Assembly: GCA_038233055.1 (NCBI GenBank)
Contig: JBBSMS010000048.1
Span: 1-22,198, forward strand
Direction of reading: 5' to 3'
DNA length: 22,198 nucleotides
Source: Salsipaludibacter sp038233055
Lineage (GTDB): Bacteria > Actinomycetota > Nitriliruptoria > Nitriliruptorales > Nitriliruptoraceae
Below, one piece after another: positions 6,228 through 14,463 of the stretch. A program made the translations under genes and the position numbers. The notes below the pieces were generated by a model. It was given only the letters and a program-made list of their open reading frames with translations, searched no databases and was not told where the DNA came from. Within the stretch, counting starts at the first letter, position 1; every line of letters starts with the position of its first letter.

Positions 6228-7250
6228 GTGACTGCGACGCCCGCCGAGGCCCCGAACACCGGGGCAGACACCGGGGCGGACACCGGGGCAGACGCGCGGG
6301 TTCGGCGAGGGACGAAAACGTCGTCCACCACCGTCGATCCGACGACGGCCGGCGACCCCCGGGTGGGCCCGCTCCACGACGTCGACCGGCGCTCCCGCGT
6401 GTTCGCCTGGATCGCGGTGACCAAGCCTCGGATCATCGAACTGCTGCTGGTCACGACCATCCCCACGATGGTGGTGGCCGTCGGTGGCTGGCCGGGGACC
6501 TGGGCGCTGGTGAACACCGTCGTCGGCGGGACCCTGTCGGCCGGTGGCGCGAACGCGATCAACAACTTCTGGGACCGCGACATCGACCGTCGCATGGCCC
6601 GCACCGCGCAGCGTCCGACCGCGTCGGGCGCCATCCGGCCCCACCAGGCCCTATGGCTCGGGATCGTGCTGGGGATCGCCGGGTTCGCCTGGCTGGCCCT
6701 CATGGTCAACCTGCTGGCCGCGTCACTGGCCACCTTCGGACTGCTGTTCTACGTCTTCGTCTACACCATGCTGCTGAAGCGTCGTACCCCACAGGCGGTC
6801 GTGATCGGCGGCATCGCCGGGTGCATGCCGGTGCTGACCGGCTGGGCCGCCACCGGGCAGCCCTTCTCCGACCCGCGCCCGTGGCTGCTGTTCGGGATCC
6901 TGTTCTGGTGGCAGCCGCCGCACTTCTGGGCGCTCGCCATGAAGTACCGCGAGGACTACGCCAAGGCTGACCTCCCGATGATGCCCGTGAGTTGGGGCAA
7001 CGACGAGACCACCCGCCAGATCCTGTTCAACAGTTGGCTGCTGGCCGCCCTGGTGCTGGCCTACGTGGGTGGCGCCCCGGCGGGTCCGTGGTTCGCCGTG
7101 CCGGGCCTGGTTTTGTCGACCGGCTGGCTGGTGCTGGCCCACCGGTTGCGGGCGGCCCGCACGGTCGCCGCAGCCATGCGCCTGTTCCACTACTCGACGG
7201 TCTTCCTCGCCCTGGTCTTCATCGCCGCCGCCGTCGACGCCGTCGCCTGA
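6228..7250 (+). CDS. ctaB: Protoheme IX farnesyltransferase (heme O synthase)
   Basis: The 340-residue UbiA-superfamily membrane enzyme adds a farnesyl group to heme B to give heme O, the substrate of CtaA. The first aspartate-rich motif, NNFWDRDIDRRMARTAQRP, lies at 112-130. The second loop, FWWQPPHFWALAMKYREDY (226-244), is diagnostic of CtaB. KADLPMMP and about nine hydrophobic helices complete the family pattern. The start GTG 6228 has GAGGA about 9 nt upstream. The first 55 residues are a variable polar tail with a three-copy Thr-Gly-Ala-Asp repeat. The frame stays open far upstream, but that extension is Pro/Arg-rich and antisense to ctaA. It diverges from ctaA and converges on the oxidase operon. 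Confidence 0.95.
   Translation: MTATPAEAPNTGADTGADTGADARVRRGTKTSSTTVDPTTAGDPRVGPLHDVDRRSRVFAWIAVTKPRIIELLLVTTIPTMVVAVGGWPGTWALVNTVVGGTLSAGGANAINNFWDRDIDRRMARTAQRPTASGAIRPHQALWLGIVLGIAGFAWLALMVNLLAASLATFGLLFYVFVYTMLLKRRTPQAVVIGGIAGCMPVLTGWAATGQPFSDPRPWLLFGILFWWQPPHFWALAMKYREDYAKADLPMMPVSWGNDETTRQILFNSWLLAALVLAYVGGAPAGPWFAVPGLVLSTGWLVLAHRLRAARTVAAAMRLFHYSTVFLALVFIAAAVDAVA
6256..6291 (+). repeat. 12-bp tandem repeat, three copies, inside ctaB
   Basis: Three 12-bp units (consensus ACACCGGGGCAG, one mismatch in the second copy) encode the TGAD repeat in the non-conserved N-terminal tail of CtaB. They could change copy number without affecting the enzyme core. Confidence 0.85.
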
Positions 7251-7311
7251 ACCCGCTCGGACGGCGGCTGGCGACCGATGCGACACGTGGACGGGCAGGT
7301 CCCCGGACGTG

Positions 7312-7343
7312 CGACGGCCCCGGACCGAGGTCCGGGGCCGTCG
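7312..7343. terminator. Strong bidirectional terminator between ctaB and the cupredoxin gene
   Basis: Perfect 14-bp arms (7312-7325 and 7330-7343) enclose a CGAG loop. The stem lies 61 nt after the ctaB stop and 17 nt after the converging cupredoxin stop. There is no long U-run on either strand, but the stem is very stable and well placed for both transcripts. Confidence 0.8.
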
Positions 7344-7360
7344 GTTGTCGTGGCGGGCAG

Positions 7361-8119
7361 CTAGCCCTCGAGGCCGTCGATGGTGCCGGTGCCCCACATG
7401 GTGCTGGGGTGCACGGTGCACACGAAGTAGAACTCGGGGACCGGCTGGGGCTCGCCGCCCTCCTCGGCCGGCAACCACTCGAACTCGTAGGCCCGCGTCT
7501 CGATGCCCGGGAAGGTCTCGGGGATGCTCGGACTGAGCGGTTCGGTCCCCAGCGAGTCGATCGCGGAGCCGAACGCGCCCTCGTCGGGCAGGTTGTAGAG
7601 CACCAGGTTGTGCTCCACCCCGGCGTTCTGGTTGTCGAAGGCGTAGGTGAGCAGCTCGGCCATCTCATCGGTGGACTCGATGGTCCATTCCTTGGTTGGC
7701 TCGCAGCCGCCACCCGAGGGCAGGCAGAACGAGTTGAGGTCGACCGCGGCCAGCAGCGGCGCGTCCTCGGGGACGTCGGGCAACAACAGTGACGGGGCCT
7801 CGGGCTGGGCGTTGATGTTGAGGACCGAAGGGTCGATGCCCAACGCCCCGCCCGCGATGGCGGCACCGACCACGACCGGGCCCAGCGCGGCCAGCACCAC
7901 GCCGGCCTGCTTGGCGCGGCTCAGCGAGTCCTGCGAGGTGGCGAGCGTGATCGCCACCAGGATGCCCGCAGCCGCCACGATCGCCAGGGCGGCCGCACCC
8001 TCGCGGGTGTTGTAGGACAGCAACCACCAGTACAGGCCCACGCCGGCGGCCACGACGGCCAAGATCCCCAACGGGATCACCACCGGCAGGAAGGCACGGT
8101 TGCGGAAGTCGTCGTTCAT
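7361..8119 (-). CDS. Membrane-anchored cupredoxin-domain protein
   Basis: The 252-residue protein has three hydrophobic helices at about 10-34, 42-61 and 72-94. These are followed by an extracytoplasmic domain from about 105. Type 1 copper ligands can be placed at His170 (VEHNLVLYN) and in FVCTVHPSTMWG at Cys234, His237 and Met241 (C-x2-H-x3-M). An insertion with Cys132 and Cys139 may form a disulfide. It is the last gene of the oxidase run, and its ATG overlaps the ctaG stop by 4 nt (ATGA), so the two are coupled. By context it could shuttle copper or electrons on the outer face of the membrane, working with CtaG and CtaC. It lacks the CxxxC of Sco proteins. A structural or electron-transfer role is equally possible. 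Confidence 0.85.
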   Translation of the reverse strand: MNDDFRNRAFLPVVIPLGILAVVAAGVGLYWWLLSYNTREGAAALAIVAAAGILVAITLATSQDSLSRAKQAGVVLAALGPVVVGAAIAGGALGIDPSVLNINAQPEAPSLLLPDVPEDAPLLAAVDLNSFCLPSGGGCEPTKEWTIESTDEMAELLTYAFDNQNAGVEHNLVLYNLPDEGAFGSAIDSLGTEPLSPSIPETFPGIETRAYEFEWLPAEEGGEPQPVPEFYFVCTVHPSTMWGTGTIDGLEG

Positions 8120-8979
8120 GCCGGTCCCTCGGTCGAGGTCGTGGTCAGGTCAGCGCGCCGGAGTCGGCGCGCCTCGCGGTCAGCGCGCTCGTTCTCCCCG
8201 GCCCAGCGGAAGTACTTCACGGCGATGATGCCCCACAACAGGAACCCACCCCCGAGTTTCATGATCAAGCCGCCGATGCGCATGTCGTCGAGCAGGGTCA
8301 GCGACCACGGCTGCTCGACGGACGCGTAGACGGGGTACAGGGGGGTATCGGCAAACAACAGGAACGCGGACGGGATGGTGGGCAACAGGGTCATCATGAA
8401 CAGGTAGAGCATCTGGCCCAGCGTGTGCATCCTTGGCAACAGGCCCGGGAACGGGCTGAACACCGGCACCCACATCAACAGGCCCGCCCCGATCAGCACC
8501 AGGTGGTCGGCGGCGTGGAACAGGTCGTCGTGCAGTTGCAGCGCCACGACGTCGGGGAGGTGGGTGACCAGGAACACGACGTTGAACAGCACCCCGGCGA
8601 CCAGTGGCGTCGCCAGGCGGGTCACGACGCGCCGCACCCGGTCGTTGCGCAACAGCACGTCGCCCATCCAGTCGGGCAGGCCCAGCAGCAGCAGCGGCGG
8701 GATCACGAACGCCTGGACCACGTGCTGGATCATGTGGAACGAGAACATCCGGTCGGCCAGGGCCGTCAGCGGCCACCCGTCGGACAGCCAGAAGACCGCG
8801 ACCCCGGTGACGAAGAAGGTCACCTCGCGCCGCGTGACGGACCCGCGTCCGGGTACCCCCATCACCGCGCCGTGGCGCCGGACCAGTCCCCAGTACCCGG
8901 CCAGCAGCCCGATCGACAGCAGTGTCACGTCCAGGGGGAATCCCGCCTGGATGTCGATGCCGCCGAGGGTGAGGTCCAT
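8116..8979 (-). CDS. ctaG: Cytochrome c oxidase assembly factor CtaG (caa3_CtaG family)
   Basis: The 287-residue protein has about seven transmembrane helices. It carries motifs of the Bacillus-type CtaG family, implicated in copper insertion into caa3 oxidase. FHMIQHVVQ has two His near the membrane surface. LFNVVFLVTHLPDVV, LHDDLFHAADHLVLI and LPTIPSAFLL follow in order. This is the Bacillus CtaG family, not the unrelated Cox11-type protein sometimes given the same name. A basic, polar C-terminal tail follows the last helix. The start ATG 8979 follows the ctaF stop by 13 nt, with a GAGG-containing sequence upstream, and the stop overlaps the cupredoxin start. It belongs to the ctaC-D-E-F-G operon. 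Confidence 0.93.
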   Translation of the reverse strand: MDLTLGGIDIQAGFPLDVTLLSIGLLAGYWGLVRRHGAVMGVPGRGSVTRREVTFFVTGVAVFWLSDGWPLTALADRMFSFHMIQHVVQAFVIPPLLLLGLPDWMGDVLLRNDRVRRVVTRLATPLVAGVLFNVVFLVTHLPDVVALQLHDDLFHAADHLVLIGAGLLMWVPVFSPFPGLLPRMHTLGQMLYLFMMTLLPTIPSAFLLFADTPLYPVYASVEQPWSLTLLDDMRIGGLIMKLGGGFLLWGIIAVKYFRWAGENERADREARRLRRADLTTTSTEGPA

Positions 8980-8992
8980 GGGTCGTCTCGCC

Positions 8993-9334
8993 TCAGCCCA
9001 GGCCCGTGCCGGCGGGGAACTCGTGCAACGCCAGCGTGGCGGCCAGGTACAGCGTCAGCGCCCCCCCCAATCCGAGGAGCATCAACTGGCGGAACACCCG
9101 GGTGTCGAACTTCAGGTGCATGAAGAAGCCGGCGATCATGACGAACTTGATGGCCATCAGCACCAGCAGCAGGGGCGTGGACAGCAGCCCGAAGTCGATG
9201 AAGTAGGTCGAGAACTCCATCGCGGTCATCACCGCCAGCGCCGCCGCGATCTGGACGTACTCCCGCGGGGTGGGCTCGTGGTGGTCATTCTCGACGGCGA
9301 CGTCGCTGGTGGCCTCGGTGGCGGTGTCTGCCAT
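8993..9334 (-). CDS. ctaF: Cytochrome c oxidase subunit IV (COX4_pro family)
   Basis: The 113-residue protein has three hydrophobic helices after a 25-residue acidic, His-containing N-terminus. LVLMAIKFVMIAGFFMHLKFD is the recognisable core of bacterial small subunit IV, which packs against subunits I and III. AMEFSTYF lies in the first helix. The length matches the family (about 100-110). ATG 9334 is preceded by a weak GGAC ribosome site. It lies between ctaE and ctaG in the usual caa3 order. Confidence 0.9.
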   Translation of the reverse strand: MADTATEATSDVAVENDHHEPTPREYVQIAAALAVMTAMEFSTYFIDFGLLSTPLLLVLMAIKFVMIAGFFMHLKFDTRVFRQLMLLGLGGALTLYLAATLALHEFPAGTGLG

Positions 9335-9388
9335 GTCGTGGTCCGTCCGGTCAGTGGGTCGGGTGCGGTGGTGGTGCGGGGGCTGCGG

Positions 9389-9970
9389 CTAGCCCCACGG
9401 GATCAGGTAGACCACCACGAAGATGATCACCCAGATGATGTCGACGAAGTGCCAGTACAAGCCGATGATCTCGGTCTTGAGTGGCTGGTCGGACTTCACC
9501 TTGCCGGTGTGGCTGTAACTCCACAGGCCCAGCAACAGGATCACGCCCACGGTCACGTGGACGCCGTGGAAGCCGGTCAGCACGAAGAAGGCCGACGCGA
9601 ACGGGCTGCCGGTGGGCACCAGTCCCTCGTTGACGAACTTGGTGAACTCGTAGGCCTGTCCACCCACGAACACCAGTCCCTGCAACGCGGTCGCGAGGAT
9701 CCACAACCGCATCCGCCGCATGTCGCCGTGCACGTGGGCGTTGTGGGCCAGCACCATCGTCAGCGAGCTCATCAGCAGCACGAACGAGCTGATGGAGGTG
9801 TAGACGATGTCGAAGATCTCGCCGTCGGGGCCACCGGCGGTGGTGTTGAGGTACAGCAGGTAGGCGGTGATGAACGCGCCGAAGAACATGAACTCCGAGC
9901 CCAGAAACACCCACATCCCGAGTTTGCGGTTGTCGATGCCCATCGAGGTCTCTTCAACGGCTGCGGACAC
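9389..9970 (-). CDS. ctaE: Cytochrome c oxidase subunit III
   Basis: The 193-residue subunit III stabilises subunit I and its D-pathway. Motifs are KLGMWVFLGSEFMFFGAF, QGLVFVGGQAYEF, GFHGVHVTVGV and GLYWHFVDIIWVIIF. Five helices are present, the short form common in actinobacteria that lacks the two N-terminal helices of mitochondrial subunit III. The start is GTG 9970 because an excellent AAGGAGG lies 5 nt upstream. The longer ORF from GTG 9988 would begin before this Shine-Dalgarno and encode it in its second to fourth codons. It lies 69 nt after ctaD in the oxidase operon. Confidence 0.94.
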   Translation of the reverse strand: MSAAVEETSMGIDNRKLGMWVFLGSEFMFFGAFITAYLLYLNTTAGGPDGEIFDIVYTSISSFVLLMSSLTMVLAHNAHVHGDMRRMRLWILATALQGLVFVGGQAYEFTKFVNEGLVPTGSPFASAFFVLTGFHGVHVTVGVILLLGLWSYSHTGKVKSDQPLKTEIIGLYWHFVDIIWVIIFVVVYLIPWG

Positions 9971-10039
9971 GCACGCCTCCTTCGTCACGGTTGGTCGTGG
10001 AGTGGTGGGTTGCCGGGCGGTGCCGGACGCCGGGTGGCG

Positions 10040-12088
10040 TCAGGCGTGTACGACGTCGGGGTCGTAGTCGTCGTCGCCCTCGGCGACCGGCTCGAGTATC
10101 CAGCCGAACATCCCGATCAGCAGCCACAGCGCACCCAGCGCGATGAGCGTGGGCGAGGCGAAGGCCAGGCCGTAGCCCAGCGGGATGAACCCGACGCAAG
10201 AGATCAGCGGCCAGTACGACGGGTCGGGCATGTGGATGTGGTGCTCGGCGTCCCCGGCGGCATCGGGGTTGCCGCCGTGGTCGTCGGAGGTGACCTTGGC
10301 CAACGCGACGTCCTCGGTCACCGCGATGTCGTCGGGCACAGCGTTCGCGTTGCCCGTGCCCTCGACGGTGGCGGTGTCGCCGACCGGGGCCGGGTCGCCG
10401 TGGTCCTGCGACGCGCCGGCGGGGACCGGCCGGACGACACCGTCCTCGGCCTCGGCGTACTTGCGCTCCCAGAACTCGTCACGCGCGGTGACCGTCGGGA
10501 TCTCGTGGAAGTTGACGTATGGCGTGGGCGACGGCGTCATCCACTCCAGTGTGCGAGCGTCCCAGGGGTCGTCACCGGACGCCTCGCCCGACCGCAACGA
10601 GGTGATGAGGTTGGAGAGGAAGATCAGGGCCGAGATGGTCAGCACCGCCACCCCAGCCGTCGACAACCGGTTGTAGAGCACGACATCGGGACCGAGTTCG
10701 GCCGGCAGCACGGCGGTACGGCGGGGCTGGCCCAACAGGCCGGACATGTGCATCGGTCCGAAGGTGAGGTTGAACCCGATCAGCCAGGTCCAGAAGTGCC
10801 ACTTGCCCAGCGTCTCGTCCAGCAACTTCCCCGTGACCTTCGGGAACCAGTAGTAGATGCCGGACACCAGGCCGAACAGCGCCCCACCGAACAACACGTA
10901 GTGGAAGTGCGCCACGACCCAGTAGGTGTCGGTCTGCTGGGCATCGTGGGGCACGATCGCGTGGGTCACCCCCGACAGCCCACCGATGGTGAACATCGAC
11001 ACGAACCCGACCGAGAACAACATGGCCGGGGTGAAGCGGACCTTGCCGCCCCACATCGTGAACACCCAGTTGAAGATCTTGATGCCGGTCGGGACCGCGA
11101 TGAACATCGTGGTCATGCCGAACGCCACCCGCCCGATCGGGCCGACCGCCGAGGTGAACATGTGGTGCGCCCACACGCCGAAGCCGATGAACCCGATCGC
11201 GACGCCGGCGAACACCATCGCGGTGTAGCCGAACAGGGGCTTGCGCGAGAAGGTCGGCATGACCTCGCTCACGATCCCCATCGCCGGCAGGATCATGATG
11301 TAGACCTCGGGATGCCCGAACAGCCAGAACAGGTGCTGCCACAGGATCGGGTCCCCGCCGGTGGCGGGCTGGAAGAACTGGGTCCCGAACACCACGTCGC
11401 CGTTGAGCATGAACAGCGCCGCCGCGATGATCGGCAGCGCGAACAACAGCAGGAAGTTGGTGATCAACGACATCCAGATGAACACGGGCATGCGCATGAA
11501 CTCCATGCCCGGAGCCCGCATGTTCAGGATGGTGGTGATGAAGTTGACGGCGGCCGACAACGACGCGATGCCCACGATCTGCAGGCCTACGGCGTAGAAC
11601 GCCATGTTGTTGCCGGGGATCTGGGTCGACAGCGGCGCGTAGCCGAACCAGCCGCCGTTGGGGACGGCCTGGAAGAACAGTGACGAGTACAGGAACAGCC
11701 CGCCGAACAGGAAGGTCCAGAACGAGAACGCGTTCAGACGCGGGAACGCGACGTCGCGAGCGCCGATCTGCAACGGGATCAGGTAGTTGAAGAAGGCCGC
11801 ACCCAGTGGCATGACGACCAGGAAGATCATGGTCAGCCCGTGCAGGGTGAACGCCTGGTTGTAGATCTCTTCGTTGACCAGGGTGTTCTCGGCGACGGCA
11901 AGTTGGGCCCGGATCACCCACGACGCGACGCCACCGAAGAAGAAGAAGACCAGCACGGACCAGAAGTACATGATCCCGATCTTCTTGTGGTCCGTGGTGG
12001 CGAGGTAGCCCTTGAAACCGTCCAGCGCCGTGGGGCGGGACAGCAGGCTGCGAGACTTCGTCTGCGGCGGGGCCGTGGTGGTCGCCAT
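10040..12088 (-). CDS. ctaD: Cytochrome c oxidase subunit I with C-terminal extension
   Basis: The 682-residue heme-copper oxidase subunit I reduces O2 and pumps protons. Numbering from ATG 12091, the heme a ligands are His84 and His397 and the heme a3 ligand is His395 (VVAHFHYVLF). CuB is bound by His260, His309 and His310, and HPEVY (260-264) carries Glu262 and the cross-link Tyr264. D-pathway residues Asp113 and Asn120 and K-pathway Lys338 are present, so this is an A1-type pump. After the 12-helix core, an acidic linker (about 540-615) leads to PDPSYWP and two further helices (about 628-667), resembling a fused subunit IV-like segment. AGGAG lies 3 nt before ATG 12091 but 6 nt before ATG 12088, which is preferred. 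Confidence 0.96.
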   Translation of the reverse strand: MATTTAPPQTKSRSLLSRPTALDGFKGYLATTDHKKIGIMYFWSVLVFFFFGGVASWVIRAQLAVAENTLVNEEIYNQAFTLHGLTMIFLVVMPLGAAFFNYLIPLQIGARDVAFPRLNAFSFWTFLFGGLFLYSSLFFQAVPNGGWFGYAPLSTQIPGNNMAFYAVGLQIVGIASLSAAVNFITTILNMRAPGMEFMRMPVFIWMSLITNFLLLFALPIIAAALFMLNGDVVFGTQFFQPATGGDPILWQHLFWLFGHPEVYIMILPAMGIVSEVMPTFSRKPLFGYTAMVFAGVAIGFIGFGVWAHHMFTSAVGPIGRVAFGMTTMFIAVPTGIKIFNWVFTMWGGKVRFTPAMLFSVGFVSMFTIGGLSGVTHAIVPHDAQQTDTYWVVAHFHYVLFGGALFGLVSGIYYWFPKVTGKLLDETLGKWHFWTWLIGFNLTFGPMHMSGLLGQPRRTAVLPAELGPDVVLYNRLSTAGVAVLTISALIFLSNLITSLRSGEASGDDPWDARTLEWMTPSPTPYVNFHEIPTVTARDEFWERKYAEAEDGVVRPVPAGASQDHGDPAPVGDTATVEGTGNANAVPDDIAVTEDVALAKVTSDDHGGNPDAAGDAEHHIHMPDPSYWPLISCVGFIPLGYGLAFASPTLIALGALWLLIGMFGWILEPVAEGDDDYDPDVVHA

Positions 12089-12155
12089 CATCGTCTCCTG
12101 GTCGGGTGGGGGGCAGACGCCGGTTCGGACGCCGTGGAGGGGGCAGCAGACACGG

Positions 12156-13385
12156 TCACTCCATCGTCAGCAGGTAGGCCACGAGGTTGTCGAGGTCCTC
12201 GGGGGCCAACCCGCCCTGGATCGCGCCGGTGGTGTTCTCGGTCGCGCCCTGTTCGAAGCTGGGCATCCCGACGCCGTTCTCGGGGCGCATGGCCTTCAGC
12301 GACGGGGCGTTGTTGACCCAGGCGGTCAGCAGATCGACGTTCACCTCGTCGGTGAAGTCCGCGTTCGGGTCGTCGGGGTCGGCGCGCTCGTAGAGGTCGA
12401 AGATCGCCCCCGCGAACTCCTTGCGGCTCAACAGGTGGGTGAGGTTGGGGCCCTGGCGAGCCTGGAAGTCCTCGGCCGAGGCGACCGGGGCCGTGGTCAT
12501 CTGGGCGTGGCAGGCCACGCAGTTGGACTGGTTGTAGACGTAGTAGCCCCGCCCGACGTCCTCCGGGACCCCTTCCGGGATGACCCCGGCCTCCAGCTCC
12601 TCCGGGCTGAGCTGGGCGAAGGTGGCTGCGACCTCGGACGGTTGCTGCTGGGCGGCGACCCAGGCGTCGAAGTCGTCGGGTTCCAGGGCGACCGCGCGGT
12701 TGCGCATGTTGGCGTGCGACAGCCCGCAGTACTCGGCGCACTGGCCGAGGAAGCGACCGGGTACGTCGGCCTGCATGTTCAGCGTCGAGACGCGACCGGG
12801 GATCACGTCCTGCTTGCCGGCCAGCGCCGGGACCCAGAACGAGTGCAGGACCCCACGGTCGGGGGCGCCGGACTCCTCTGCGCGCATCTCCAGCCGGATG
12901 GGCGTGCCGACCGGGATGACCAGTTCGTTTGCGGTGATGATGCCGGAATCGGGGTAGCGGTACTCCCACCACCAGCGGTGGCCGATGACCTCGACGACCA
13001 TCGCGCCGTCGGGCTCCTCGGCGAGCGCGATCACCTGTCGCACGGTCGGGATCGCGATGGCGACCAGGATGGCGAGCGGGACCACCGTCCAGATGATCTC
13101 GAGCACGGTGTTGCCGTGCACCTGCTCGGGGATGTCGGTGTCACCGTCCTTGCGGCGGAACCGCCACGAGGTGAAGATGATCAGGCCCTGGACGAACACG
13201 AACACCACGGCCGCGACGATCAGCACGTACTTGAAGAGCGTGTCCGGATCCTGTGCGAAGGGGCCCTTGGGCTCCAGCATGGTCTGTTCGCCGGAGCACC
13301 CGGCCAACACCAACGTCATGACCGCCAGCCCGATCCCGCGGGCCGTACGGCGCTGGCGGGACGTGCGCGATGGGATTCGTCGCAC
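12156..13385 (-). CDS. ctaC: Cytochrome c oxidase subunit II with fused cytochrome c domain (caa3 type)
   Basis: The 409-residue lipoprotein subunit II has a basic N-region and lipobox LAGC with Cys30. Two transmembrane helices follow at about 52-72 and 97-118. The CuA domain has His181, then C-A-E-Y-C-G-L-S-H (216-224) supplying Cys216, Glu218, Cys220 and His224, and Met227. A C-terminal cytochrome c domain has CVACH (289-293) and probable axial Met374 (GVGMPSF). It takes electrons through its own heme c to CuA and then heme a. The start GTG 13385 has GAGGAG 8 nt upstream; ATG 13418 in the same frame lacks such a site. It is the first gene of the oxidase operon, with a leader of about 185 nt from a TAGACT box. 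Confidence 0.95.
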   Translation of the reverse strand: MRRIPSRTSRQRRTARGIGLAVMTLVLAGCSGEQTMLEPKGPFAQDPDTLFKYVLIVAAVVFVFVQGLIIFTSWRFRRKDGDTDIPEQVHGNTVLEIIWTVVPLAILVAIAIPTVRQVIALAEEPDGAMVVEVIGHRWWWEYRYPDSGIITANELVIPVGTPIRLEMRAEESGAPDRGVLHSFWVPALAGKQDVIPGRVSTLNMQADVPGRFLGQCAEYCGLSHANMRNRAVALEPDDFDAWVAAQQQPSEVAATFAQLSPEELEAGVIPEGVPEDVGRGYYVYNQSNCVACHAQMTTAPVASAEDFQARQGPNLTHLLSRKEFAGAIFDLYERADPDDPNADFTDEVNVDLLTAWVNNAPSLKAMRPENGVGMPSFEQGATENTTGAIQGGLAPEDLDNLVAYLLTME

Positions 13386-13405
13386 CGTGTCGTCTCCTCG
13401 TCGTG

Positions 13406-13570
13406 TCAGACCAACCATGGTGACCGTCGGGGGGGTGGACGGAGGAGCCGACGCCGCATGCGGACCCATCCGTGACCACCGAGTGGCCGGGTCGCCACGC
13501 CCGAGCGGGGTCGTCGGGAGGTCGGGCGACCGACGTGGCCCGGACATCGGACTCCCGAACCGCACGTCAC
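13406..13570 (-). CDS. Possible leaderless upstream ORF in the ctaC leader
   Basis: A 54-codon ORF starts with GTG exactly 6 nt after the TAGACT box. That is the geometry of the leaderless genes elsewhere in the window. It ends with TGA 20 nt before the ctaC start and just ahead of its Shine-Dalgarno. The predicted peptide begins VTCGSGVRCP and becomes Arg/Pro-rich with a short LL stretch; no family is recognised. In GC-rich DNA such an ORF can arise by chance, so it is a candidate leader peptide only. If translated, ribosomes would terminate next to the ctaC initiation region and could couple the two. Confidence 0.3.
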   Translation of the reverse strand: MTCGSGVRCPGHVGRPTSRRPRSGVATRPLGGHGWVRMRRRLLRPPPRRSPWLV

Positions 13571-13576
13571 TCCGGC

Positions 13577-13582
13577 AGTCTA
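13577..13582 (-). promoter_or_regulatory. Putative -10 box (TAGACT) for the oxidase operon
   Basis: The minus strand reads TAGACT in the roughly 330-nt gap between the ABC permease stop and ctaC. It predicts a start near 13570 and a leader of about 185 nt. No clear -35 and no terminator were found between the permease and this box, so read-through from the exporter genes is possible. Confidence 0.45.
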
Positions 13583-13716
13583 GCGCTCGGACGAGGGGGT
13601 CCGGAGCACGGGTCGTGTCCCCCCGCAGCCGCCACCGGCGGACCTCTGCGGCATCCCCGCACGGCCCCGTGGCCCGCCTCCCGGCGGGCACGGCCGAGGC
13701 CCCGCGAGCGCACCGG

Positions 13717-14463
13717 TCACCCGTCCCAGCGGAAGCTGCGGACGGCCCCGACGGTGGCGACCAGTCCCCACGCGACGACCACCAGCAACCCGGCCCCGTC
13801 CACCGTCGACGGCGACGACAGGGCTGCGCGGGTGACGTTGCCCAGGGCACCCGAGGGCAACAACGAGCCGGCGGCGGCGATCGGTGCGGGCAACGCTGCC
13901 GGGTCGAACGCCAGCCCGCTGACCAGCAGCAGGACCAGGAACAGGGCGTTTGACAGCGCCAGCGTCAGCTCGGCCTTCAACGCCCCCGCCATCCACAGGC
14001 CCAGTGCCGAGAAGGTGAAGCCGCCCACCAGCGTGGCCACGACCGCCACCACGACCGAGCCCCCCGGCTGCCACCCCAGGCCGAGCACGGCCACGGCCAG
14101 CACCGCGACGACCTGGCCGCACAGCAGCACGACCATCGCCAACGCCTTGGCGACCACGAACCCCGCCCGTGTCAACGGGGTGGTGCCCAGCCGTTTCAGC
14201 ACCCCGTACTTGCGCTCGAACCCCGTCTGGATCGCCACCGCCACCAGCCCGGTGGCCATCGCCGAGATCGCCAGGACGCCCGGCACCAGGAACGCCACCG
14301 GGTCGCCGTCGGTCGGCAGCACGTCGACGACCGAGAAGAACACCAGCAACCCGAGCGGGATACCCAGCGTCACGATCAGGCTCTCGCCGTTGCGGACCAG
14401 CAGGCGCAGTTCCATCGTGGCCTGGGCCAGGATCGTGCGTGGGGCGGAGGCGGCGGTTCCCAT
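13717..14463 (-). CDS. ABC-2 type transporter permease
   Basis: The 248-residue integral membrane protein has about six hydrophobic helices and the ABC-2 exporter pattern. An amphipathic N-terminus (ILAQATMELRLLVRNGESL) precedes the first helix. A cytoplasmic loop with RKYGVLKRLGTTPLTR is typical of drug/heme-type ABC-2 permeases. ATG 14463 overlaps the ATPase stop by one base (TGATG), so the two are translationally coupled. Similar permease/ATPase pairs lie beside ctaA in mycobacteria (Rv1457c/Rv1458c, from memory), suggesting an export role tied to oxidase assembly or heme, though no substrate is known. It lies upstream of ctaC on the same strand. Confidence 0.9.
   Translation of the reverse strand: MGTAASAPRTILAQATMELRLLVRNGESLIVTLGIPLGLLVFFSVVDVLPTDGDPVAFLVPGVLAISAMATGLVAVAIQTGFERKYGVLKRLGTTPLTRAGFVVAKALAMVVLLCGQVVAVLAVAVLGLGWQPGGSVVVAVVATLVGGFTFSALGLWMAGALKAELTLALSNALFLVLLLVSGLAFDPAALPAPIAAAGSLLPSGALGNVTRAALSSPSTVDGAGLLVVVAWGLVATVGAVRSFRWDG

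Noticed and set aside
6228..7250. Longer CtaB start far upstream (frame open back to 5289)
   Set aside because: The extension is antisense to ctaA, Pro/Thr/Arg-rich and lies upstream of the predicted promoter; GTG 6228 has a ribosome site and gives a normal-length enzyme.
8423..11683. 1086-codon open frame on the plus strand
   Set aside because: Antisense to ctaG, ctaF, ctaE and ctaD, whose motifs are unmistakable; the translation is low-complexity (Gln/His/Glu/Arg) with no domain.
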